DNA of 64,000 nucleotides from UBA7672 sp963718145 (GTDB lineage Bacteria; Pseudomonadota; Alphaproteobacteria; Caulobacterales; Hyphomonadaceae). Position 1 is the stretch's first letter. Every line of letters starts with the position of its first letter. The DNA is taken from contig CAVQYJ010000024.1 in the NCBI GenBank assembly GCA_963718145.1, forward strand, positions 1-64,000. The letters are read 5' to 3'. Below, one piece after another: positions 49,770 to 58,102 of the stretch. The translations under genes were made by a program, and so were the position numbers. The notes under the pieces were generated by a model. The model ran no database searches, was not told the DNA's origin, and worked only from the letters and a program-made list of their open reading frames with translations.

Positions 49770-51401
49770 ATGCTGCGCATCCATGAACTGAAGCTGCCGC
49801 TCGATCATGCCGAGCCGACCCTGCGCCAGGCGATCCTGAAACGGCTCTCCATCGGCGCTGACGCGCTGACCACATTCACCGTGTTCAAGCGCGCCTACGA
49901 CGCCCGCAAAACGTCTGCGATCCAGCTCATCTACACCATCGATGCCGAGGTGAAGGACGAGGCCGCCGTCCTCAAGCGGCTGTCCAAGGACAAGCAGATC
50001 GGAACGACGCCGAACATGGATTATCGCCATGTCGCGAAGGCGCCGCCCTCTTCATCCCGTCCCGTCGTCGTGGGGCTCGGTCCGTGCGGGCTCTTCGCTG
50101 GCCTGATCCTCGCCGAAATGGGCTTCAACCCCATCATCCTCGAGCGCGGCAAGATCGTCCGTGAGCGCACGGTCGATACGTTCAGGTTCTGGCGCAAGGG
50201 CGTGCTAAATCCAGAGTCCAACGCCCAGTTCGGCGAGGGCGGCGCCGGCACATTCTCCGACGGCAAGCTCTATTCCCAAATCAAGGACCCCAAGCATCTC
50301 GGCCGGAAAGTGCTGAAGGAATTCGTTGCGGCCGGCGCGCCGGAGGAAATCCTCTTCGTCTCCAAGCCCCACATCGGCACGTTCCGGCTGGTCCCGATGA
50401 TCGAGCACATGCGCGCCAAGATCATCGCTCTGGGCGGCGAGATCCGCTTCGAGGCGCAGGTGACCGACCTCATTCTCGAAAGCCGCCATGGCGAAAGACA
50501 CGTCGCAGCTCTTGGCCTCTCAAATGGCGAGACACTGGCTGCCGACCGGGTCGTGATGGCCCTCGGCCACAGCGCACGCGACACGTTCGAGATGCTGCAC
50601 GCCCGCGGTGTCCATTTCGAAGCCAAGCCGTTCTCGATTGGAGTGCGCATCGAGCATCCGCAGTCGATCATCGACAAGGCCCGCTTCGGCGCGTGCGCCG
50701 GCAACCCCATCCTCGGCGCAGCGGACTACAAGCTCGCCCACCACGCCTCGAACGGCCGCGCGGTCTATTCTTTCTGCATGTGCCCAGGCGGAACGGTGGT
50801 CGCCGCGGCGTCCGAAGACGGCCGCCTCGTCACCAATGGCATGAGCCAGTATTCGAGACTGGAGCGCAACGCCAATTCCGGCATCGTCGTCGGCGTCACC
50901 CCTGCCGACTTCCCCGGCGACGTCCGCGCCAATCCGCTCGCCGGCATTGCCTTCCAGCGCCGGTGGGAAGAACAGGCCTTCGCCGCTGGCGGATCGAACT
51001 GGTTCGCGCCTGGACAGCTTGTCGGCGACTTCCTCGCCCAGCGCGCCAGCACGGACCTGCGCTCAGTCATCCCGTCGTACAAGCCCGGCGTCACGCCGAC
51101 GGACTTGTCGCTCTGCCTGCCCGACTACGCCATCGCCGCCATGCGCGAGGCGCTTCCCGTCTTCGGCCGCCAGATTCCGAACTACGCGATGGACGACGCC
51201 GTGATGACGGGAGTCGAAACCCGCACCTCCAGCCCCGTCCGCATGACGCGCGGGGCCGACCATCAGTCGCTTTCGGTAAAAGGCCTCTACCCGGCCGGGG
51301 AAGGCGCCGGCTATGCTGGAGGAATCCTCTCTGCGTCTGTCGACGGCATCAAAGTCGCCGAAGCGCTGGCGCTTGGCGTCACCAACAGGGCCGCAGCGTA
51401 A
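49770..51401 (+). CDS. Uncharacterised FAD-dependent dehydrogenase (COG2509 type)
   Basis: 543 residues. An N-terminal 90-residue domain (MLRIHELKLPLDHAEPTL, FTVFKRAYDARKTSAIQLI) precedes the FAD site RPVVVGLGPCGLFAGLILAE. It also has ESNAQFGEGGAGTFSDGKLY, VVMALGHSARDTFEML and GLYPAGEGAGYAGGILSASV at the end. These features match a widespread flavoprotein family annotated as FAD-dependent dehydrogenase of unknown substrate. A single gene, intact. Confidence 0.88.
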   Translation: MLRIHELKLPLDHAEPTLRQAILKRLSIGADALTTFTVFKRAYDARKTSAIQLIYTIDAEVKDEAAVLKRLSKDKQIGTTPNMDYRHVAKAPPSSSRPVVVGLGPCGLFAGLILAEMGFNPIILERGKIVRERTVDTFRFWRKGVLNPESNAQFGEGGAGTFSDGKLYSQIKDPKHLGRKVLKEFVAAGAPEEILFVSKPHIGTFRLVPMIEHMRAKIIALGGEIRFEAQVTDLILESRHGERHVAALGLSNGETLAADRVVMALGHSARDTFEMLHARGVHFEAKPFSIGVRIEHPQSIIDKARFGACAGNPILGAADYKLAHHASNGRAVYSFCMCPGGTVVAAASEDGRLVTNGMSQYSRLERNANSGIVVGVTPADFPGDVRANPLAGIAFQRRWEEQAFAAGGSNWFAPGQLVGDFLAQRASTDLRSVIPSYKPGVTPTDLSLCLPDYAIAAMREALPVFGRQIPNYAMDDAVMTGVETRTSSPVRMTRGADHQSLSVKGLYPAGEGAGYAGGILSASVDGIKVAEALALGVTNRAAA

Positions 51402-51404
51402 CCG

Positions 51405-51671
51405 CTAGTCCCGCTTCCGCATGATGATCGCGGCGACGAGCACGCCGACGGCGGCGCCAATGGCGATTGTCGCCATCGGATGCTCTTTCACTTCACGGAC
51501 GGCGTACTTCGCCGCCTTGCGGCCGCGCGTCACCGCCTCGTCCGCCACGTCGGAGGCGAACTCGCCCGCCTTGTGCGCCGTCTCGTCCAGCGCACGGCGC
51601 GCGCGGTTGGAGAGCGAGGCCACATCTTCTAGGACGTCTTTCACGCCCGGCAGTCGTCTCGTATCAGTCAT
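51405..51671 (-). CDS. DUF883 (ElaB/YqjD-like) membrane-anchored protein
   Basis: 88 residues from the ATG at 51671. An amphipathic helical first half (VLEDVASLSNRARRALDETA, KAGEFASDVADEAVTRGRKA) is followed by EHPMATIAIGAAVGVLVAAI, a C-terminal membrane anchor, and the basic end MRKRD. E. coli relatives bind ribosomes in stationary phase at the inner membrane. Its end is 4 bp from the convergent flavoprotein gene. Confidence 0.85.
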   Translation of the reverse strand: MTDTRRLPGVKDVLEDVASLSNRARRALDETAHKAGEFASDVADEAVTRGRKAAKYAVREVKEHPMATIAIGAAVGVLVAAIIMRKRD

Positions 51672-51761
51672 GGGGACACCCTTCCGCCAAACAAGTCCAA
51701 ACGCAGCGCCGGAAATCATGTTCCCGGCTGACGCGCGACCTCGCGCACGATAGCCTGCCCC

Positions 51762-52212
51762 ATGGCAACAGCCCAGCAGCAGCTTGACGGATTTATCGAT
51801 AAATACGACCCGTTCAGTCGCCGCCCTCGGTCGCAAACTGCTCGCCTACATGCGCAAGCGCCTGCCGGGCGCCGTCTGTCTGATCTACGACAATTACAAC
51901 GCCCTCGCGATCGGCTTCGGCGACAACGACAAGGTTTCGTCGGCGCCCCTGTCGATCGCGCTTTATCCTCGCTGGATCAACCTGTTCTTCCTGCAAGGCG
52001 CCGCCCTGCCCGATCCGGCAAACCTGCTCAAGGGCTCGGGATCGCGCGTCCGGTCGATCCGGATCGATAGTCTGGCCGCACTCCAGGATGACGATGTCGA
52101 CGCCCTGATTTCCGCTGCTGTCATGCACTCTGGCTGGAAACTCAACCCGCAGGCGAAAGGCGCCCTGATCATCAAGTCGATCTCGGCAAGGCAGCGTGCC
52201 CGCCGCCCCTGA
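51762..52212 (+). pseudogene. DUF1801-family protein, one frameshift
   Basis: The natural start MATAQQQLDGFIDKYDP lies in one frame and the rest (RSVAALGRKLLAYMRKRLPG, CLIYDNYNALAIGFGDNDKV, SIALYPRWINLFFLQGA, LKGSGSRVRSIRID) in another. A one-base indel near 51815 separates them. Joined, it is a full-length DUF1801 protein of about 149 residues. The function is unknown; such proteins often accompany ArsR/SRPBCC genes, as here. As written, translation could only start from the out-of-frame ATG at 51784. Confidence 0.75.
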
Positions 52213-52231
52213 ACCTTTTTTGCCAGACACG

Positions 52232-52274
52232 CTTGACGTCCATAACCGTGTAGTTATTATAACCTTGTGGTTAT
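52232..52274 (+). promoter_or_regulatory. Promoter with two tandem ArsR operators
   Basis: The -35 is TTGACG at 52232-52237 and the -10 is TATTAT at 52255-52260, 17 bp apart. Two 16-bp palindromes overlap it: ATAACCGTGTAGTTAT at 52242-52257 and the perfect ATAACC-TTGT-GGTTAT at 52259-52274. The sites cover the spacer and the -10, a layout suited to repression by the ArsR encoded 18 bp downstream. Confidence 0.7.
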
Positions 52275-52292
52275 GGATCAACAGGTGACTCG

Positions 52293-52652
52293 ATGAAGCC
52301 GTCAGACCGCCTCGATGCGACTTTCGCCGCGCTTGCTGATCCCACGCGGCGAGCCATCATGGCCCGTCTGGCGCTGGGCGAAGCCTCGGTGGCCGAACTC
52401 GCCGCGCCCTTCGACATGAGCCAGCCTGCCATCTCGAAACACCTCAAGGTGCTGGAGAACGCGGGCCTCATCTCGCGCGGACAGGATGCGCAGCGCCGGC
52501 CGCGCAAGATCGAGGCGGCGCCGCTCGGCGAGGCCAACGCCTGGCTCGAGGAATACCGGCAGCTCTGGGAGCGCCGGTACGACGCGCTCGACACCCTGCT
52601 CGGCCAACTACAAGCCAAACCGCCCAAATCACCTAAACGCAAACGCCACTAG
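52293..52652 (+). CDS. ArsR-family transcriptional regulator
   Basis: 119 residues, close in sequence to the regulator at 10221: FAALADPTRRAIMARLALGE, VAELAAPFDMSQPAISKHLK and KVLENAGLISRGQDAQRRPR. No metal-binding Cys. It heads an operon with a VOC protein, two SRPBCC proteins and a DUF1801 protein, with gaps of about 0-45 bp, and two palindromic operators overlap its promoter. It probably represses this operon in response to an unknown ligand. Confidence 0.9.
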   Translation: MKPSDRLDATFAALADPTRRAIMARLALGEASVAELAAPFDMSQPAISKHLKVLENAGLISRGQDAQRRPRKIEAAPLGEANAWLEEYRQLWERRYDALDTLLGQLQAKPPKSPKRKRH

Positions 52653-52662
52653 GAGCGACAAC

Positions 52663-53109
52663 ATGGCAACCGTGCAGAAGATTTCCCCCTTCCTCATGTT
52701 CGACGGACCCGTCGACGAGCCCGCGAAGTTCTACGTCTCCGTCTTCCCGAATTCGGAAATCAAGTCCGCAAATCCAATGTCCGCCACCATTGTGGCGAAC
52801 GGGACAGAGATTCTGATGTTCAATGGCGGCTCGCACTTCAAGTTCACGCCGGGCATCTCCCTCTTCGTGAAGTGCAAGGACCAGGCGGAGGTGGACCTCT
52901 ACTGGAACAAGTTCCTCGCCGGCGGCGGACGTGAAGACAATTGCGGCTGGCTGCAGGACAAGTGGGGCGTCTCCTGGCAGATCATCCCCGATGCGCTCGG
53001 CCGCTATCTCGGCGATGCGGACCGCGAGAAAGCCAACCGCGCGCTGCAGGCGATGCTGAAGATGAAGAAGATCATCGTCGCCGACCTCGACAAGGCCTTC
53101 AACGGCTGA
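52663..53109 (+). CDS. VOC-family protein (PhnB/3-demethylubiquinone methyltransferase-like)
   Basis: 148 residues. Pattern of the PhnB-like glyoxalase fold: VQKISPFLMFDGPVDEPAKF, YVSVFPNSEIKS, GTEILMFNGGSHFKFTPGIS, LFVKCKDQAEVDLYWNKFLA, CGWLQDKWGVSWQIIP. Members are small dimeric proteins with a metal site or a lost one. Commonly found with ArsR and SRPBCC genes, as here. Function unknown. Confidence 0.88.
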   Translation: MATVQKISPFLMFDGPVDEPAKFYVSVFPNSEIKSANPMSATIVANGTEILMFNGGSHFKFTPGISLFVKCKDQAEVDLYWNKFLAGGGREDNCGWLQDKWGVSWQIIPDALGRYLGDADREKANRALQAMLKMKKIIVADLDKAFNG

Positions 53110-53153
53110 CCTCTCCAAAACCCAGAACAGAAAGCAAGAAAGGTACAGCAACA

Positions 53154-53663
53154 ATGGCCAGGGAAAAATTCAAGGCCGAAGTCTCGCTGCCAAGCGACAG
53201 CGAAGTCGAGGTCACACGCGACTTCAGGGCGCCGCGCACCCTGGTGTGGCAGGCGCATGTCGATCCGACGCTGATGCGGCGCTGGCTGGTCGGATATCCT
53301 GGCTGGACAATGCCCATGTGCGAGATGGATGTGCGCCCCGGCGGCAAATATCGCTGGCGCTGGCGGTCTGAGGACGGAACAGAGTTCGGCTTCATCGGCG
53401 AGTTCAAGGAGGTCGATAAGCCCGCCGTGCTGTCGCACTACCAATACTATGACCCGGGCAACGCCGACTTCGCGATGCCGCAGGACAATCCCTGCAAGAT
53501 CCGGAACAGCTTCACCGAGAAGGACGGGATCACCACGCTGAAGACGCGGATGGATTTCGGCTCAAAGGAAGCACGCGACGACGCCGTCTCCACCGGCATG
53601 ACCGACGGCATGGAGACAAACTACGACAGCCTGGACGTGATATTCGCAGAAATCGGAGGCTGA
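53154..53663 (+). CDS. SRPBCC (AHSA1-type) protein 1 of the second operon
   Basis: 169 residues with VEVTRDFRAPRTLVWQAHVD, LMRRWLVGYPGWTMPMCEMD, VRPGGKYRWRWRSEDG and TGMTDGMETNYDSLDVIFAE. Ligand-binding helix-grip fold. Its stop lies just before the start of a related paralogue; both derive from a tandem duplication. Confidence 0.88.
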   Translation: MAREKFKAEVSLPSDSEVEVTRDFRAPRTLVWQAHVDPTLMRRWLVGYPGWTMPMCEMDVRPGGKYRWRWRSEDGTEFGFIGEFKEVDKPAVLSHYQYYDPGNADFAMPQDNPCKIRNSFTEKDGITTLKTRMDFGSKEARDDAVSTGMTDGMETNYDSLDVIFAEIGG

Positions 53664-53664
53664 G

Positions 53665-54147
53665 ATGCCGAACAAGGTTGAAATCACCCTGCCGTCCGAC
53701 CGCGAGATCCGCATCACGCGTTCCTTCGACGCCCCGCGCAATCTCGTCTGGGATGCGCACACCAAGCCGGAACTGGTGCGTCGCTGGCTGCTCGGCCCGC
53801 CGGGCTGGGAGATGCCAGTGTGCAGGATCGATCTGCGCGTGGGCGGCGAATACCGCTACGAGTGGGAAGACAAGGCGCGCGGCAAGACGATGGGCATGAG
53901 CGGCACGTTCGCCGCAGTGGTGAAGCCCGGGAAGATCGCGTCGACGGAAAAGTTCGACGATGACTGGACCGGCGGCGAAACCGATGTGAAGCAGCTTTTC
54001 ACCGAGAAGAGCGGTAAGACCACACTCGTTCTCACCGTGCTCTATGCCTCGAAGGAAGCTCGCGACGGCGCCGCGGCCACCGGCATGAACGACGGCATGG
54101 AGATGGGCTACGCACGGCTGGACGAAGTGCTGGCGGAGCTTGGCTAG
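53665..54147 (+). CDS. SRPBCC (AHSA1-type) protein 2 of the second operon
   Basis: 160 residues, a clear paralogue of the previous gene (IRITRSFDAPRNLVWDAHTK, LVRRWLLGPPGWEMPVCRID, TGMNDGMEMGYARLDEVLAE). It starts within 2 bp of the upstream stop, and its own stop TAG directly precedes the next ATG. Presumably binds a related hydrophobic ligand. Confidence 0.88.
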   Translation: MPNKVEITLPSDREIRITRSFDAPRNLVWDAHTKPELVRRWLLGPPGWEMPVCRIDLRVGGEYRYEWEDKARGKTMGMSGTFAAVVKPGKIASTEKFDDDWTGGETDVKQLFTEKSGKTTLVLTVLYASKEARDGAAATGMNDGMEMGYARLDEVLAELG

Positions 54148-54582
54148 ATGCATGCGAAGCCGAAGCCGGCGCCGGTGAAAACGTCACGGCCGAAAGCGCC
54201 GAAACGCGACGCAGATGGAGAGGCCGACGCCTTCATGGCCAGCCTCGACCATCCGCTGAAGGCCGACATAGAGGCAGTGCGCAAGATCATTCTCGGCGCC
54301 AGCCCTGCAGTCGCCGATGGGATCAAGTGGAACTCGCTGAGCTTCCGCAAGGCCGACTGGTTCGCGACGGTGCACCTGCGCTCGCGCGAGCAAGTGAAGC
54401 TCGTCTTCCACACCGGCGCCAAGGTGAAGGATAGTCCAGAGCTGAAAATCCCCGATCCCAACGGCCTGCTGCACTGGCTCGGGAGAGATCGCGCGCTGGC
54501 TACCCTCGGCGCCGGCAGGACGCTGAAAGCCAACGTCCCCGCCTTCAGGGCAATCGTGAAAGCGTGGCTGGTCTGCGTTTAG
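54148..54582 (+). CDS. DUF1801-family protein
   Basis: 144 residues. After a basic N-terminal tail, a DUF1801 domain: DAFMASLDHPLKADIEAVRK, ILGASPAVADGIKWNSLSFR, WFATVHLRSREQVKLVFHTG and LKIPDPNGLLHWLGRDRALA. Last gene of the ArsR operon, starting immediately after the SRPBCC stop. It converges with the next gene. Confidence 0.85.
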   Translation: MHAKPKPAPVKTSRPKAPKRDADGEADAFMASLDHPLKADIEAVRKIILGASPAVADGIKWNSLSFRKADWFATVHLRSREQVKLVFHTGAKVKDSPELKIPDPNGLLHWLGRDRALATLGAGRTLKANVPAFRAIVKAWLVCV

Positions 54583-54585
54583 GTC

Positions 54586-55203
54586 CTACTCCACCAGCAT
54601 TCTCGCGAGCATTGCAGCCGGAATATCGCGACGCACAGAAATCTCGCCGACATCATCCTTTGTCTTCGCTTCACCAAGACGGATCCGGTTGCAACGAAAG
54701 TCCTCGGCGGATTTCATGGCGGACACATAAATCCAGTCACCGCGGCGAGTAGGCTTGCGCTTCGCCGACCCGGTGTTGATCGGCGCGAGGTCGATATGGG
54801 CCGCAAGCTGCTCGAAGAATCCGCGCGCGTCGAATGTGAGTTTGCTGACGCCCAGCTCGCCATGGCTGCTCTCGAACGACATGCCCTTCTGCTTCGACCA
54901 GAAGAAGACACGGCCGTCGAGCTGCTCGCTCCAGCTCTCCATGGTGTGCCCGTCGAGAAATCCCGCGGCGCTCTTGATCCCGCTTCTCAGCGCCTCCTGA
55001 CTGTTCAGCCGCGCGGTGGACGCACCGAATGAGAGTTGAAGCCGCTCACGCCGAAGGATCAGCGCCTCTTTCGGCGCGCCCGCCATGCGCGACAGGCTGG
55101 ACGGCCGCAACAGGCCATGGGCGTGAATTCCCGGAAGGTTCTCGGTCGCGGTGATGTGCCAGACATGATCGCCGACAAGTCTGGCAAATTCGTCGGCTGT
55201 CAT
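54586..55203 (-). CDS. Possible ADP-ribosyltransferase-fold protein (DUF7002/DarT-like)
   Basis: 205 residues. The start ADEFARLVGDHVWHITATEN and LPGIHAHGLLRPSSLSRMAG has the H-x-T and following GLL pattern of DarT-like and DUF7002 proteins, where that strand binds NAD. Later blocks are RVFFWSKQKGMSFES (a second core strand) and GDWIYVSAMKSAEDFRCNRI. The usual catalytic Glu is not obvious to me. It could be a domesticated or toxin-derived protein; no antitoxin gene is adjacent. It ends 4 bp from the convergent DUF1801 gene and lies 19 bp after gltX. Confidence 0.45.
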   Translation of the reverse strand: MTADEFARLVGDHVWHITATENLPGIHAHGLLRPSSLSRMAGAPKEALILRRERLQLSFGASTARLNSQEALRSGIKSAAGFLDGHTMESWSEQLDGRVFFWSKQKGMSFESSHGELGVSKLTFDARGFFEQLAAHIDLAPINTGSAKRKPTRRGDWIYVSAMKSAEDFRCNRIRLGEAKTKDDVGEISVRRDIPAAMLARMLVE

Positions 55204-55222
55204 CGCGCCACCGACATTCAGC

Positions 55223-56578
55223 TTACGGCGCCGCCTGCACGAGGCGCTCGCGCGCTTTTCTGGCGCCGATCAGCATCAGCATCTTGTCCATCTCGGGACC
55301 GTGCTCCTGGTCGGTGAGCACGCGGCGCAATGTCCCGTAGAGCTGCTTGCCCTTCCGGCCGGTCTTGGCCTTCAGCGCTTCGGTCCAGTCTTTCCACGTC
55401 GTCGGGGCCACGTCGCCATCCGGGAATAGCTCTGCCGCAACACCGATGAAGGTATGATCTTCCGGTGTCAGCTCCGGCCCCGTGAGGCCGCCGCCATAGA
55501 CCACCGCGAGCCAAACGCCGGCATCCTGCACCGACTTGAGATTGCCGCGCACCGCATCCCAGAATTCACGCGTCGCCTTGTCGCCATAAGCCAGCTTGGC
55601 CAGGCGCGGCTTCACCACATCGAAGCTCATGCCATGCACGATCTGCGCGTTGAGGTTTTGAAGTTCTGTTTCGTCGAAACGGGCGGGGGCGCGGCCGATC
55701 TTTGCGAAGGTGAATTCCGCTGCAAGGTGCTGCAGGCTGCCGCGCGCTTCCACCGGATCGGAGGTGCCGAGCTTGGCCAGAAGGCTGGTGATCGCCATCG
55801 GCTCGCAGCCTTCCGCCCGCAGCTGCTCGGCCGACAGCGAGCCCAGCCGTTTCGACAGTCCCTGCCCGTCCGCGCCGATCAGCAGCGGCACATGGGCCAG
55901 TTCAGGCGGCTGCGCGCCCAGCGCGAGGAAGATCTCGATCTGAGCGCCGGAATTGGTGACATGGTCTTCACCGCGCACGATGTGCGTGATCTTCGAATCC
56001 ACGTCGTCCACCACTGACGGCATGGTATAGAGGAAAGAGCCGTCCTCTCGGATCAGCACAGGATCAGAGACAGACGACGTGTCGATCGCCTGCTGACCGC
56101 GCACCAGATCGACCCAGGCCGCCTCCTTGCCCGACAGTTTGAAACGCCAGTGCGGCCTGCGCCCCTCCGCCTCCAGCTTCCTGCGATCGGCATCGCCGAG
56201 TTCCAGCGCAGCGCGATCATAGACCGGCGGCTTGCCGCGAGAGAGCGCGATCTTCCGTCGCCGCTCCAGCTCGTCCGCCGTTTCGTAGCAAGGATAGAGC
56301 AAGCCCTGCTCTTTGAGCCCCTCTGCCGCCTCGGTGTACCGAGCGAACCGATCCGACTGCTTGAACGTCTCGTCCCACGTCATGCCGAGCCAGGTGAGAT
56401 CCTCGCGGATGCCGTCCTCGTTGGCCTTGGTCGAACGCTCCAGGTCCGTATCGTCTATGCGCAGCACGAACACGCCGTCCTGCCCACGCGCGAACAGCCA
56501 GTTGATCAGCGCGGTGCGGATGTTGCCGACGTGCAGCTTGCCGGTCGGCGAAGGCGCAAAGCGGACTTTTACGGTCAT
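55223..56578 (-). CDS. gltX: Glutamate--tRNA ligase
   Basis: 451 residues from the ATG at 56578. Class I synthetase: RFAPSPTGKLHVGNIRTALI (HIGH-type), LRIDDTDLERSTKANEDGIR, YTMPSVVDDVDSKITHIVRG, EDHVTNSGAQIEIFLALGA and the KMSKS-equivalent GQGLSKRLGSLSAEQLR. The C-terminal anticodon-binding helices end in ARKARERLVQ. Alphaproteobacteria often carry two GltX proteins, one charging tRNA-Gln for later amidation; which type this is cannot be told from the sequence alone. Confidence 0.94.
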   Translation of the reverse strand: MTVKVRFAPSPTGKLHVGNIRTALINWLFARGQDGVFVLRIDDTDLERSTKANEDGIREDLTWLGMTWDETFKQSDRFARYTEAAEGLKEQGLLYPCYETADELERRRKIALSRGKPPVYDRAALELGDADRRKLEAEGRRPHWRFKLSGKEAAWVDLVRGQQAIDTSSVSDPVLIREDGSFLYTMPSVVDDVDSKITHIVRGEDHVTNSGAQIEIFLALGAQPPELAHVPLLIGADGQGLSKRLGSLSAEQLRAEGCEPMAITSLLAKLGTSDPVEARGSLQHLAAEFTFAKIGRAPARFDETELQNLNAQIVHGMSFDVVKPRLAKLAYGDKATREFWDAVRGNLKSVQDAGVWLAVVYGGGLTGPELTPEDHTFIGVAAELFPDGDVAPTTWKDWTEALKAKTGRKGKQLYGTLRRVLTDQEHGPEMDKMLMLIGARKARERLVQAAP

Positions 56579-56694
56579 GTGTCGATACCGGCTTGCGGAA
56601 AGGTGGCGGGATGCATGCACCTATCCGCGGCTCGCCGCAAGGCAAGGCCTGCCGGGCGCGTATCCGTTACTCCCGGGACTTATGAGTCCACACC

Positions 56695-57663
56695 CTAGCC
56701 CAGCATGGACCCGCCGCGCGCGATCAGCGACGCCATCGGATCGGCGTCGAACAGGCGGGCGCCATAGTCGATGGAGAACCCGGCCAGCCGCGACAGCACG
56801 TCCACGCCGACGATCATCGCCGGCTCGTCCTGCAGCTGCCACAGCTTGAAGATCGGTGCATCCGCCGCCACGGCGCCAGCATCACGGATCTCCACCTTGT
56901 CCATATCGATACGCGGCAGTTCGATGTAGTCGCCCTCGAGAATATGGCCGGTCACACCGATCACCTTGGCGCGCGCGTGCCGACGCAGGCGCGGCAGCGC
57001 TACGGACAGATCATTGCTGAGGCGCGGATTCATGATGCAGTGCTGTGCGCCCGTATCCAGCATCAGCTTCGCCTTGACCCCCCCGATCCGCCCGTCGACC
57101 TCGGCCAGCAAACCATTGCGGATGCGCATGTTGGGCCGCAGGACTCCGCGCACGCCGCGCCGCGAGGGCTCCACGCGCACACTCTTGGCGGTGATGTCGA
57201 AGGTGAGCCGCCGCCCCTCGAACACATCTGCGCCCAGGATGCCCGCCTCATTGCCGAGGCCGTCATTCGAAAGCACGGCGACCCGAACGCGCTCCTTGGT
57301 GACAGCGCCGGTCTCGAGCTTCGCCAGCTCAGTGATCGGCATTTCCGCGGCGCCGGTCGTGCCGTTGACCATGGCGACGCCGACCACTGGCGCCTGCAAC
57401 AGGGCGGCGATGCGTTGCGACAGCACCGTCGTCGTCGATCCTGTGTCGACCATGAAGCGGAACGGACCCTGACCGTTCAGCATCACTTTGGCGGTCGGAC
57501 GCCCCCATTCGTCGATCCAGGCATCGAGCGCATCCATCGGCTCTTCCTGGGGCGTGACCCGCGTGCCGGTCTGCTGGTTGAGCTGCTGGGCGTGCGCAGT
57601 ACTGGCGGCGAGCCCCAGCCCAGGCAAGGCCCCGATCAATCTGCGTCGCGTCATCCGGCTCAT
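56695..57663 (-). CDS. Exported retropepsin-like aspartic protease with two DTG sites
   Basis: 322 residues from the ATG at 57663. Twin-arginine-like start MSRMTRRRLIGALPGLGLAA. Two lobes, each with a catalytic motif: FRFMVDTGSTTTVLSQRIAA and KAKLMLDTGAQHCIMNP. Both are followed by conserved turns (NEAGILGADVFEGRRLTFDI; EPAMIVGVDVLSRLAGFSID). Single-chain proteins with two retropepsin-like lobes mimic a pepsin-type dimer. It would act in the periplasm; the substrate is unknown. Confidence 0.85.
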   Translation of the reverse strand: MSRMTRRRLIGALPGLGLAASTAHAQQLNQQTGTRVTPQEEPMDALDAWIDEWGRPTAKVMLNGQGPFRFMVDTGSTTTVLSQRIAALLQAPVVGVAMVNGTTGAAEMPITELAKLETGAVTKERVRVAVLSNDGLGNEAGILGADVFEGRRLTFDITAKSVRVEPSRRGVRGVLRPNMRIRNGLLAEVDGRIGGVKAKLMLDTGAQHCIMNPRLSNDLSVALPRLRRHARAKVIGVTGHILEGDYIELPRIDMDKVEIRDAGAVAADAPIFKLWQLQDEPAMIVGVDVLSRLAGFSIDYGARLFDADPMASLIARGGSMLG

Positions 57664-57772
57664 GGGGCGTCGTCCTCCCGCCCAGTCTTCTTGTGGCGGG
57701 CAGCATGATCCCGGCCCGCCGCATCGGCAAGCCGGATACATCAGGGACGCGATGGGGCCTGGCGGCGCCCGC

Positions 57773-57994
57773 CTACTTGTCTCGGCGCTTGATTTCCTTG
57801 ATCGCAAGCGGGGGCATGCCTGATTTCTCCGAAATGGCCTTGTCCTGCTCTTCCAGAATTGCGCGTATGGCGGCATTCCGGTCCAGGGCATCAAGCACCT
57901 CGGCGGGAACCTTGCGGTTCGAGCGCTGGCTGCCGTCTTCATAGATCACGTCGAAATAAGCGTATTCGACGCGCGCGGTCGGCTTCTTGGCCAT
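57773..57994 (-). CDS. Small hypothetical protein
   Basis: 73 residues from the ATG at 57994: VEYAYFDVIYEDGSQRSNRK (beta hairpin), VPAEVLDALDRNAAIRAILE (helix), and a basic end IKEIKRRDK. Small, soluble and intact with good codon use. No family recognised. Confidence 0.7.
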   Translation of the reverse strand: MAKKPTARVEYAYFDVIYEDGSQRSNRKVPAEVLDALDRNAAIRAILEEQDKAISEKSGMPPLAIKEIKRRDK

Positions 57995-58102
57995 GGGGAA
58001 CTCCGTTGCGTCTTGAATTGAGGGACCCAGGGGCTTCGCAAACAGCAAGCAGCCCGGTCAGAAGGTCCGGTCCCTCTAAGGTAGGATTGCACCTTTGGGA
58101 AG

